In this document: positions 57,033-64,000 of the stretch, piece after piece
Numbering within the stretch: the stretch's first letter is position 1
Layout: the number at the start of each line of letters is the position of its first letter
Assembly: GCF_000333015.1 (NCBI RefSeq)
Contig: NZ_BANT01000002.1
Span: forward strand, 62,001 to 126,000
Length of the DNA stretch: 64,000 nucleotides
Reading direction: 5' to 3'
Source of the DNA: Gordonia hirsuta DSM 44140 = NBRC 16056
Lineage (GTDB): Bacteria > Actinomycetota > Actinomycetes > Mycobacteriales > Mycobacteriaceae
The notes under the pieces: generated by a model
Databases searched by the model: none
Told to the model about the DNA's origin: nothing
Seen by the model: only the letters and a program-made list of their open reading frames with translations
Position numbers and translations under genes: made by a program

Positions 57033-57121
57033 GACTCAAGGAGCCCTGTGCAAGGTATGTTTTTCACAGCGACCCCGTCGGATACGCCGAGCGGGGCAGA
57101 TGTCGGAGGTTGAAAGCAAGC

Positions 57122-57568
57122 ATGGCCGATTACAAGACCATCGTCGTCGGAACCGATGGCTCCGAGTCCTCGCTGCACGCCGTTTCGCGGGCCGGATCCA
57201 TCGCCGGTGACAGCGCCACCCTCGTGGTCGCTTGTGCCTACTTCGTCAACGACGGCAAGACCGCCAGCGCTGCCAGTGATGCGCTCGGCGCCGACGCCTA
57301 CCAGGTAATGGGGAGCTCGCCGACCGAGGAGATCCTGCGCACCGCCAAGGAGCGCGCACAGCAGGCCGGCGCCGCCACCGTGCAGACCCGGGCGATCAAG
57401 GGCGCCCCGGTCGACGCGCTGCTGCAGCTGGTCACCGACGTGCAGGCCGACCTGCTCGTGGTCGGAAACAAGGGCCTCAACTCCATCGCCGGGCGCCTGC
57501 TCGGATCGGTTCCGGCCGACGTCGCACGCAAGGCCGCCTGCGATGTGCTGATCGTTCACACCACCTAG
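57122..57568 (+). CDS. Universal stress protein (UspA family)
   Basis: 148 residues of a single USP domain: TIVVGTDGSESSLHAVSRAG at the start and the ATP-binding GNKGLNSIAGRLLGSVPADV near the end (G-x2-G-x9-G-S pattern). This class binds nucleotides; mycobacterial homologues at this locus bind cAMP. ATG 57122 is the start; TTG 57110 is in frame but adds four residues. It has a strong AGGTTGAAAGCA region upstream and is separated from uvrB by 89 bases. Expected to be cytoplasmic and dimeric. Confidence 0.92.
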   Translation: MADYKTIVVGTDGSESSLHAVSRAGSIAGDSATLVVACAYFVNDGKTASAASDALGADAYQVMGSSPTEEILRTAKERAQQAGAATVQTRAIKGAPVDALLQLVTDVQADLLVVGNKGLNSIAGRLLGSVPADVARKAACDVLIVHTT

Positions 57569-57586
57569 AACGTCCCACTCCTGGAC

Positions 57587-57612
57587 GGCCCGGCGATCGA
57601 CGACGCCGGGCC
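57587..57612. terminator. Hairpin between the stress protein and the helicase gene
   Basis: GGCCCGGCG (57587-57595) and CGCCGGGCC (57604-57612), a perfect 9-bp GC stem with an 8-base loop, between two convergent genes (stop codons at 57568 and 57615). Confidence 0.75.
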
Positions 57613-57614
57613 GG

Positions 57615-59912
57615 TCAGTTGTGCTGTCCGCCCGCGGCCGGCAGGTCTGCCAGATCGGCCGGCAGTCCGAGCCGATGGACGACGACCAGGCGCTGCGTCG
57701 CCCGGGTCAGCCCGACGTACAGGTCGCTGAACCCGCGCGGGGAGGTCTCGATCAGTTCGGCTGGTTCGGCCACCACCACGTTGTCGAACTCCAGTCCCTT
57801 GGCCGCGCTCAACGGCAGGACCCGGATCCCGTCGATATCGTCGCTGGCCGCGGCCTCGGCGGCCCGGGTGTCGGCGACCAGGACCGCGGTGAGCCCCGGC
57901 CAGTGGGCGTCACGCGCCGCCGCCAGCGCGGCCGGCAGTGTTTCAGTATCCGCCACCGCCAGTGCGTACGGCTCGATACCGTTGCTGCGCAACGATTTCG
58001 GCGGGATCTGATCCGCATCGATTCGTGTCAGCAGCCGATTGGCGTAGCGGGTGATCTCCGCTGGAGTGCGGTAGTTGATCGTCAGGTCCCGCTGACGCCA
58101 GCGTCCGGCGACATAGGGGGAGAAGATCCGGTCCCACGAGGTGGTGCCGGCCGGATCGCCGGTCTGTGCGGTATCGCCGATCACTGTCATCCACCGGTTC
58201 GGGATCCGGCGCATGATCATGCGCCAGGCCATCGTCGACAACTCCTGTGCCTCGTCGACGATCACGTGCCCGAAGGTCCAGCTGCGATCGGAATGCGCCC
58301 GCTCGGCGGTGGTCAGATACTCGGTGACCTCCTGGCGCTCGGCGAGTTGCTCGGCGTCGATCAGGTCGTAGGCCATCAGCAGTTCCGGATCCAGATCGTC
58401 CTCCAGATCCTGCGGCGCCGAACCGGTCAGAATGTCCAGGGCGTCCTGGGCTTCGGCGATGCGGCGGCGCCACTGGATCTGCTGTTCGCGCAGTGCTTCA
58501 TCGGTGCGGTAGCCCAGGAGCTCGGCGAGCTCGTCGAGCAGCGGAACATCGGCAGGGCTCATATCGGCGTCGTCGGGCAGCGGATGGGCAGGGCGTGCCA
58601 GGGCGGCGCGATCATCGTCGTCCCAGCCGCGGGTCACCTTGCGCCGGAAGACGTCGTCGTCGTACAGATCGCGCAGCAACTCCTGGGGTGTCAGCGTCGG
58701 CCAGAACTGCAGGATCGTCCGCACGACCTCGTCCTCGGACTCGAGTTCCTGGCGGATGTCGATCAGATCGCCGGCGGTGAGCAGCTGCGAGCCGTCCAGC
58801 GGCGAAGCGCCGAGCCGGCGCGCGTGCCGGGTGGCCAGCTCGTCCAGCGCGGCCCGCAGGAAGGTGCGCTGGGCCAGGTTGTGGGGGCGCCGGGTGGCTC
58901 GCGCCGCCGCCCGTGCGGCCTTGATCAGCTCGCTGTCGACGGGCAGACGGTAGCCGTCGAACTGCACCGAAACACCTTGCGGCGGAAGACTTTCCCGCGC
59001 ACGCACCGCCGCCCGCAGGACGGGCAGGATGCGGTCTGCATCGCCTTTGAGTTCGGCGGCCCGGCGGCTGTCGACGGCGCCGGCCACGATGCCGGGGAAC
59101 AGGTTGCCGATCGTCGAGAGCAGGACGCCGGTCTCACCGAGGGACGGCAGCACCTGGGCGATATAGTCCAGGAAGGTCTCGTTGGGCCCAATGATCAAGA
59201 CGCCGCTGCGCTCGAGGGTGTCCCGGTAGGTGTACAGCAGGTAGGCAGCACGGTGCAGCGCCACCGCCGTCTTGCCGGTACCCGGCCCGCCCTGCACCAC
59301 CATCACCCCGCGCTGCGGATAGCGGATGATCTCGTCCTGTTCGCGCTGGATGGTCTCGACGATGTCGGTCATCTCGCCGGTGCGGGCGGCGTTGAGCGCG
59401 GTGACCAGCGCTGATTCATTGACGACGGAGGCTCCGATGCCGCCGTCGGTATCGATCTCGCCGGACAGCAGATGCTCGTCGGAGATGCTGCGCACGGTGC
59501 GCCGGCGGGTGCGCAGGTGGCGTCGTCGCGACACCCCCTCGGGGGAGGCCGGGGTGGCCAGATAGAACGGACGTGACAGCGGGGCACGCCAGTCCAGCAG
59601 CAGGCTCGTCACATGGTCGGCCTCGGCGATGCCCATGCGGCCGATCCGGCGGACGCTGCCGGTCTCCGGATCGTCGTGTTCCATATCGAGCCGGCCGAAG
59701 TACAGGTTGTGTTCGGCGGCGTCGATGCGGGCCAGCATCTGGGTGTAGTGCCGCTCGTACGATTCGCGTTCGGAGAGTTCTTGCGGGGTGCCCGCCGATT
59801 CGAGCAGCGTCTCCGACAGCCGGCGTGCCGCCGTCTTACGCATCTCGTCGAGCCGTCGGTAGAGGACGTCGAGGTGTACCTGCTCTTCGGTCAGGCGAGG
59901 ATCGGGGTTCAC
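57615..59912 (-). CDS. HelD/HelR-type UvrD-like helicase acting on RNA polymerase
   Basis: 765 residues. A coiled N-terminal arm (about 1-75), then the family motif HVTSLLLDWRAPLSRPFYLA, Walker A GGPGTGKTAVALHRAAYLL (about 209-216), motif II VIVDEAQEL (about 550), VIGDTAQT, and C-terminal LSAAKGLEFDNVVV and YVGLTRATQRLVVV. The DWRAP motif and the interrupted domain 1 are those of the HelD class, which pulls stalled or drug-bound RNA polymerase off DNA. In mycobacteria and Streptomyces a subclass (HelR) gives rifamycin tolerance. Whether this is HelD or HelR cannot be decided here. GTG 59912 is the start. A TAGACT box (minus strand, 59927 to 59922) lies nine bases before it. Confidence 0.85.
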   Translation of the reverse strand: MNPDPRLTEEQVHLDVLYRRLDEMRKTAARRLSETLLESAGTPQELSERESYERHYTQMLARIDAAEHNLYFGRLDMEHDDPETGSVRRIGRMGIAEADHVTSLLLDWRAPLSRPFYLATPASPEGVSRRRHLRTRRRTVRSISDEHLLSGEIDTDGGIGASVVNESALVTALNAARTGEMTDIVETIQREQDEIIRYPQRGVMVVQGGPGTGKTAVALHRAAYLLYTYRDTLERSGVLIIGPNETFLDYIAQVLPSLGETGVLLSTIGNLFPGIVAGAVDSRRAAELKGDADRILPVLRAAVRARESLPPQGVSVQFDGYRLPVDSELIKAARAAARATRRPHNLAQRTFLRAALDELATRHARRLGASPLDGSQLLTAGDLIDIRQELESEDEVVRTILQFWPTLTPQELLRDLYDDDVFRRKVTRGWDDDDRAALARPAHPLPDDADMSPADVPLLDELAELLGYRTDEALREQQIQWRRRIAEAQDALDILTGSAPQDLEDDLDPELLMAYDLIDAEQLAERQEVTEYLTTAERAHSDRSWTFGHVIVDEAQELSTMAWRMIMRRIPNRWMTVIGDTAQTGDPAGTTSWDRIFSPYVAGRWRQRDLTINYRTPAEITRYANRLLTRIDADQIPPKSLRSNGIEPYALAVADTETLPAALAAARDAHWPGLTAVLVADTRAAEAAASDDIDGIRVLPLSAAKGLEFDNVVVAEPAELIETSPRGFSDLYVGLTRATQRLVVVHRLGLPADLADLPAAGGQHN

Positions 59913-59921
59913 AGTCGTTCC

Positions 59922-59927
59922 AGTCTA
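59922..59927 (-). promoter_or_regulatory. Minus-10 box of the HelD/HelR gene
   Basis: Minus-strand TAGACT nine bases before GTG 59912, giving a leaderless or nearly leaderless mRNA. Confidence 0.45.
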
Positions 59928-59957
59928 CTGATCGCACTACGGTCGTGCCGATGCAGC

Positions 59958-59998
59958 AGAACGGCCGGTGCACCCGCTCGGAGTGCACCGGCCGTTCT
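59958..59998. terminator. 16-bp stem hairpin after the DoxX gene
   Basis: AGAACGGCCGGTGCAC (59958-59973) and GTGCACCGGCCGTTCT (59983-59998) form a perfect 16-bp stem with a 9-base loop. It lies downstream of the DoxX-type gene (stop at 60021) and ahead of the HelD gene, separating the two leftward transcripts. Confidence 0.8.
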
Positions 59999-60020
59999 GA
60001 AACCGGTCGGGGAGGAGCGG

Positions 60021-61028
60021 TCAGCTCGCGCGGCGCTCGCGCCAGCGGGTCTTCACCTTCCGGCCGGTCTCCTCGGCGAGATCCTTCGCCTGTTCGGCAC
60101 CCTCGCGCGCGCGGTCGGCGACCACCGGTGCCTGCTCGCGGGCCTTCTCACCCAGGCTGATCGCCAGATCCTTGGCGTGTTCGGTACCTTCGCGCGCCCG
60201 GTCGGCCACGAGCGGTGCCCGGTCGGCGATCCGCTCGGCGGCCTCGTCGGCACGGTTTCGCACCTTGGCGGCGACCACCGGGGCGTTGGCCTGCACCTTG
60301 ACGGCGGCGACCTCGGCACGGCCGCGTGCCTTATCGGCCACGACGGCGGCGCGCTCGGCGAGCTCATGCAGGTTCTCCTCGGGGCTGTCGCCGTTGAGGT
60401 GAGTCACCGCGTGCTTGCCGACCCGAGCCACGGCCGGCAGAGCCAGCGCGGCGACCGGATGACCGCCCGAGCGCAAGGCGTGCCGAGCGGCGCGGCGTGC
60501 GGTCCGCTTGGCGGCGCGCTTGCCGAGCTTGCCGGCTACCTGCGCCTCCTTGGCGGCGACCAGACCGGCGACCCTCGCCTCCTGGACGGTGTTGCGGGTA
60601 CGCCAGGCCAGCGACGGCTCGCCGGCGGTGTCGGCGCTGGCGATCAGGGCGCCGCCGAGGAGGCCGACGTTCTTGATCAGGCCGACCTTGCGGGCCTCGC
60701 GGCGTACCGGATCGGTCTCGGTCCAGAAGGCGCCGTCGTACACCGTGACCGGCACCAGCGTGGTCGCCAGTACCGCCGAGGCGAAGCGGGGCGCCTTACC
60801 GGTGGCCAGCAGGACGCCGCCGCCGACCTGGACCGCACCGGCGATACGCATCGCGGTGGCCGCGTTCTGCGGAACGCGATCGGCCACGGGGGCAGGCAGT
60901 GCGTCGCGGCCCGAGTCGAGCATCGGCTGCACAGTCGCGGCCGCGTGCCTGGGGGCACGCAGCAACTCGGCGCCGGAGGCGACAAAGGCCGAGGCGAGCA
61001 TGGGACGGGCGATCTTGCGGAGAATCAC
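60021..61028 (-). CDS. DoxX-family membrane protein with amphipathic repeat tail
   Basis: 335 residues. N-terminal DoxX-type part (about 1-150) with hydrophobic stretches and [17 protein letters not shown] and [24 protein letters not shown] motifs. After an Arg/Ala/Lys-rich middle, the last ~130 residues have an amphipathic repeat, for example [16 protein letters not shown] and [16 protein letters not shown], as in LEA- or apolipoprotein-like helices. The tail should lie along a membrane or pack as a coiled coil. GTG 61028 is preceded by GGAAGGTTCC. A TACCCT box some 70 bases upstream is the likely minus-10. Function unknown. Confidence 0.75.
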   Translation of the reverse strand: MILRKIARPMLASAFVASGAELLRAPRHAAATVQPMLDSGRDALPAPVADRVPQNAATAMRIAGAVQVGGGVLLATGKAPRFASAVLATTLVPVTVYDGAFWTETDPVRREARKVGLIKNVGLLGGALIASADTAGEPSLAWRTRNTVQEARVAGLVAAKEAQVAGKLGKRAAKRTARRAARHALRSGGHPVAALALPAVARVGKHAVTHLNGDSPEENLHELAERAAVVADKARGRAEVAAVKVQANAPVVAAKVRNRADEAAERIADRAPLVADRAREGTEHAKDLAISLGEKAREQAPVVADRAREGAEQAKDLAEETGRKVKTRWRERRAS

Positions 61029-61177
61029 GCGGAACCTTCCGGCTGGAGACGTCTGTGGTCGGGGAGTTCCCACGCGAGGCGATGGTCAAACTCCCTGCGG
61101 CCCAGGGTAGGGCAGAAAACGCTGCCGAGGGGGCCGTCGCCGCACATCGAACCGGTGGTGGCCCGATCGGCCCGCGG

Positions 61178-61876
61178 TCACCAGCCGCGCTGGCGCCACT
61201 GTCCCAGGTGTGGCCGCTCGGCGCCGAGGGTGGTGTCCTTGCCGTGTCCGGGATAGACGACGGCGTCGTCGGCGTAGCGGGCGAACAGTTTGGTCTCGAC
61301 CTCGTCGAGCAGGATCTCGAAATCACCGGGTTCCCACGTCTTGCCGATGCCGCCGGGGAACAGCGAGTCGCCGGTGAACAGGTGCGCGCGCCCGTTTCGT
61401 TCGGTGAGCACCAAGGCGATGGACCCGGGGGTGTGACCGACCAGGCTGATCACATCCAGTTCCAGGGCGCCCAGGGTGATCCGGTCGCCGCCGCGGAGCA
61501 TCCGGTCCGGGGCCACCGGAAGGTCGGCGGCATCGGGGGCGCCGACGGCGGTGGGTACGTGCAGGGTGCGGGTCAACTCCTCCAGCGCCTGCCAGTGATC
61601 GAAGTGTCCGTGGGTGGTGACGATCTGCGTGAGCGTTCCCGGCAGGGTATCCAGCAGGGCCCGCAGGGAGCCGGGGTCGTTGGCGGCGTCGATCAGCAGC
61701 GACTGCATCGTCACCGGATCGGTCAGGATGTAGACGTTGTTGTCCATCGGTCCCACGGAGACCTTGACGACGGTGGCGTTGTCGAGGGTCCGGCGCTGAG
61801 CGGACACCTCGTAGCGGTCCGGGTCGGGGGTCACGTCGCCGGTGTAATCATCGGACACGGTCACCTTCATGCTCAT
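61178..61876 (-). CDS. MBL-fold metallo-hydrolase (glyoxalase II-like)
   Basis: 232 residues of the metallo-beta-lactamase fold: zinc motif THGHFDH with His89, His91, Asp93 and His94, [24 protein letters not shown] and [11 protein letters not shown]. The pattern GHTPGS and PGHG is that of hydroxyacylglutathione hydrolase-like enzymes; in organisms with mycothiol they may act on mycothiol esters. Substrate not known. ATG 61876 is set by a TAGGCT minus-10 six bases ahead. It is divergent from uvrA, as in M. tuberculosis. No signal peptide. Confidence 0.85.
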   Translation of the reverse strand: MSMKVTVSDDYTGDVTPDPDRYEVSAQRRTLDNATVVKVSVGPMDNNVYILTDPVTMQSLLIDAANDPGSLRALLDTLPGTLTQIVTTHGHFDHWQALEELTRTLHVPTAVGAPDAADLPVAPDRMLRGGDRITLGALELDVISLVGHTPGSIALVLTERNGRAHLFTGDSLFPGGIGKTWEPGDFEILLDEVETKLFARYADDAVVYPGHGKDTTLGAERPHLGQWRQRGW

Positions 61877-61882
61877 ACGCCC

Positions 61883-61888
61883 AGCCTA
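61883..61888 (-). promoter_or_regulatory. Minus-10 box of the MBL-fold gene (leaderless)
   Basis: Minus-strand TAGGCT six bases before ATG 61876, the leaderless spacing. Confidence 0.5.
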
Positions 61889-62017
61889 CGTTCGGCGTGG
61901 ACCGACGGTCCCGCTCCCGGCGAATCGGTGTTGTCGGTGGGTCCGCGTACCCTGGATCGGTGGGTGAACGCTGTTCGCCGCAGCCGTGTTCTGCATGAGT
62001 TTCTTGGGAGTGTCGCA

Positions 62018-64000
62018 ATGGTTGATCGTCTGATCGTCCGGGGTGCGCGCGAGCACAATCTGCGCGGGATCGACATCGATCTGCCGCGCGATTCCCTGGT
62101 GGTGTTCACCGGGCTGTCCGGATCGGGCAAGTCGTCGCTGGCCTTCGACACGATCTTCGCCGAGGGCCAGCGCCGATACGTCGAATCGCTGTCGGCCTAT
62201 GCCCGCCAGTTCCTCGGTCAGATGGACAAACCGGATGTGGACTTCATCGAAGGTCTCTCGCCGGCGGTGTCGATCGACCAGAAGTCGACCAACCGCAATC
62301 CACGTTCCACCGTCGGCACCATCACCGAGGTCTACGACTACCTGCGGCTGCTCTACGCGCGCGCCGGCACCCCGCACTGCCCACAGTGCGGAGCGAAGAT
62401 CGAGCGTCAGACCCCGCAGCAGATCGTCGACCAGGTCCTGGAGATGGACGAGGGCACCCGGTTCCAGGTCCTGGCTCCGGTGGTGCGCAGCCGCAAGGGC
62501 GAGTTCGTGGACCTGTTCGCGGACCTGCAGACGCAGGGCTTCTCGCGGGCCCGGATCGACGGTCAGGTGTATCAGCTGACCGAGCCGCCGAAACTGAAGA
62601 AGCAGGAGAAGCACGACGTCGAGGTCGTCGTGGACCGGCTGGTGGTGAAGCCGACCGCGCGGCAGCGGCTGACCGATTCGGTGGAGACCGCGTTGCGGCT
62701 GGCTGACGGCATCGTCGTTCTGGATTTCGTGGACCGGGCCGAGGACGACGAGCACCGGACCCGCCGCTTCTCCGAGAAGATGGCCTGCCCCAATCAGCAT
62801 CCGATCGCCATCGACGACCTGGAGCCGCGCAGTTTCTCGTTCAACTCCCCGTTCGGCGCCTGCCCCGAATGCGACGGCCTGGGCGTACACAAGGAGGTCG
62901 ACGAATCGCTGGTGGTGCCCGACCCGGAGATGACCCTGGCCGACGGCGCCATCGCCCCGTGGTCGTCGGGCCACAACGCCGACTACTTTCAGCGGCTGAT
63001 GGGCGGTCTGGGCGACCAGATGGGCTTCGATCTGGACACTCCGTGGAACAAGCTGCCGCGTAACGTCCGCAAGGCGCTGCTGGACGGCTCCGAGCACCAG
63101 GTGCACGTGAAGTTCCGTAATCGCTACGGGCGCACCCGCAGCTACCACACCGAATTCGAAGGCGTGATGGCGTTCCTGACCCGCCGGGCCGACGCCACCG
63201 AATCCGAGCAGATGAAGGAGCGCTACGAGGGCTACATGCGGGACGTGCCGTGTCCGGCGTGTTCGGGCACCCGGCTGCGCCCGGAGATCCTGTCGGTCAC
63301 CCTGCACAATCCCGACCGCGGAGACTTCTCGATCGCCGAGGTCACGGCGTTGTCGGTGGCCGACTGCGCCGAATACCTGGACGGGTTGCTGCTGGGCGAA
63401 CGTGAGACGGCCATCGCCGGCCGTGTCCTCAAGGAGGTCCAGGCCCGACTGCGCTTCCTGCTCGACGTGGGCCTGGAGTACCTGTCACTGGCGCGGGCGG
63501 CCGGGTCGCTGTCCGGCGGCGAGGCCCAGCGCATCCGGTTGGCCACGCAGATCGGTGCCGGTCTGGCCGGAGTGCTGTACGTGCTCGACGAGCCGTCGAT
63601 CGGACTGCACCAGCGGGACAATCGGCGACTGATCGACACCCTGGTCCGGCTGCGCGATCTGGGGAACACGCTGATCGTCGTCGAACACGATGAGGACACC
63701 ATCCGGGCCGCGGACTGGATCGTCGACATCGGCCCGCGCGCCGGCGAGCACGGCGGCCGCGTGGTGCACAGCGGTGACTACAAGGGTCTGCTGAAGAACA
63801 AGGAATCGTTGACCGGGGCGTACCTCTCGGGCCGTAAACAGCTGGAGGTGCCCACCGTCCGCCGGCCGGTCGACCGTAAACGGCAGGTCGGCGTGATCGG
63901 TGCGACGGAGAACAATCTGCGCGGCATCGATGTCAACTTCCCGCTGGGTGTCCTGACCGCCGTCACCGGTGTCTCCGGATCCGGGAAGTCGACGCTGGTC
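62018..64000 (+). CDS. uvrA: Excinuclease ABC subunit UvrA, N-terminal two thirds (cut by the window edge)
   Basis: UvrA scans DNA for lesions and hands it to UvrB. 661 codons are visible, open to the right edge. First Walker [10 protein letters not shown] at about residues 31-39, then [18 protein letters not shown] with the UvrA signature, [18 protein letters not shown], a zinc site (CPQCGAK region paired with later CPEC/CP cysteines), the first ABC signature [17 protein letters not shown] and Walker [16 protein letters not shown]. The second ABC half begins near 63890 and reaches its own Walker [10 protein letters not shown] at the edge. ATG 62018 is the start; GGGAGTGTCGCA is ahead. Confidence 0.97.
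   Translation, partial: MVDRLIVRGAREHNLRGIDIDLPRDSLVVFTGLSGSGKSSLAFDTIFAEGQRRYVESLSAYARQFLGQMDKPDVDFIEGLSPAVSIDQKSTNRNPRSTVGTITEVYDYLRLLYARAGTPHCPQCGAKIERQTPQQIVDQVLEMDEGTRFQVLAPVVRSRKGEFVDLFADLQTQGFSRARIDGQVYQLTEPPKLKKQEKHDVEVVVDRLVVKPTARQRLTDSVETALRLADGIVVLDFVDRAEDDEHRTRRFSEKMACPNQHPIAIDDLEPRSFSFNSPFGACPECDGLGVHKEVDESLVVPDPEMTLADGAIAPWSSGHNADYFQRLMGGLGDQMGFDLDTPWNKLPRNVRKALLDGSEHQVHVKFRNRYGRTRSYHTEFEGVMAFLTRRADATESEQMKERYEGYMRDVPCPACSGTRLRPEILSVTLHNPDRGDFSIAEVTALSVADCAEYLDGLLLGERETAIAGRVLKEVQARLRFLLDVGLEYLSLARAAGSLSGGEAQRIRLATQIGAGLAGVLYVLDEPSIGLHQRDNRRLIDTLVRLRDLGNTLIVVEHDEDTIRAADWIVDIGPRAGEHGGRVVHSGDYKGLLKNKESLTGAYLSGRKQLEVPTVRRPVDRKRQVGVIGATENNLRGIDVNFPLGVLTAVTGVSGSGKSTLV

Noticed and set aside
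59913-60020. Rifamycin-associated element upstream of the HelD/HelR gene
   Set aside because: The only inverted repeat in this region is the 16-bp hairpin, whose sequence does not match the GGGGCTTGCGGCAAGGCCC-type element and which fits a terminator.
61970-61980. GAAC-GCT-GTTC just upstream of uvrA as a LexA SOS box
   Set aside because: The actinobacterial LexA site has four bases between GAAC and GTTC and TCG/CGA flanks. This one has three and no matching flanks.

Overview
The window is a very GC-rich, densely packed actinobacterial chromosome segment (GTG starts, ATGA/GTGA overlaps, TAnnnT minus-10 boxes directly before start codons). Its gene order follows the Mycobacterium tuberculosis bioA-to-uvrA stretch as I remember it (bio, nad, his, trp, lgt, pyk, tesB, pdtaR, polA, rpsA, coaE, uvrB, universal stress protein, MBL hydrolase, uvrA). 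The accessory content (hydroxypentadienoate degradation genes, MHS transporter, AztD-like lipoprotein, HelD/HelR helicase) and the lack of nadB point to a non-tuberculous member of the Mycobacteriales, for example Gordonia or a relative. The genus is inference. I see no rRNA, CRISPR array, prophage, insertion sequence or origin.

Layout: 1-1081, a broken-off TetR gene divergent from an alpha/beta hydrolase. 1129-6612, the biotin operon bioA-bioF-bioD-bioB-bsaP plus a membrane protein, behind two BioQ-like operators. 6575-9390, an NrtR/NdnR-type Nudix repressor divergent from nadA-nadC across a perfect 23-bp palindrome. 9391-13081, a variable patch with a frameshifted, start-less DUF6777 gene, an alcohol-dehydrogenase relic, a pRiA4b ORF-3 family gene and a lipoprotein. 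13235-20134, the histidine cluster hisD-C-B-H-(membrane protein)-A-impA-F-I. 20150-25740, a 59-residue tautomerase translationally coupled to trpE, then a trp-associated membrane protein, trpC, trpB and trpA. 25763-30399, lgt, pyk, tesB and a membrane protein.

30477-45134: a secreted CocE/NonD hydrolase, tRNA-Leu(CAA), the ANTAR regulator pdtaR, polA, a receptor kinase with a SPOR-like extracellular end, an isocitrate/isopropylmalate dehydrogenase-family enzyme, a polar amino-acid type ABC importer, DUF1990 and methyltransferase genes, and rpsA with a strong terminator. 45171-52381: coaE, then an IclR repressor divergent from a hydratase / acetaldehyde dehydrogenase / aldolase operon, a GAF-LuxR regulator and an MHS transporter. 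52382-64000: DUF402 protein with a leaderless upstream ORF, a Zur-box AztD-like zinc lipoprotein, a Rieske protein, uvrB, a stress protein, a HelD/HelR-type helicase, a DoxX-type membrane protein, an MBL hydrolase and the first two thirds of uvrA.

The window is mostly core metabolism (biotin, NAD, histidine, tryptophan) and DNA repair. The points of most interest are regulatory sites visible as perfect or near-perfect palindromes (BioQ-, NrtR-, IclR- and Zur-type), the nadB-less NAD operon, the BioB partner BsaP, the kinase-SPOR fusion, the decaying gene patch after nadC, and a repeated leaderless promoter architecture that fixes many start codons.
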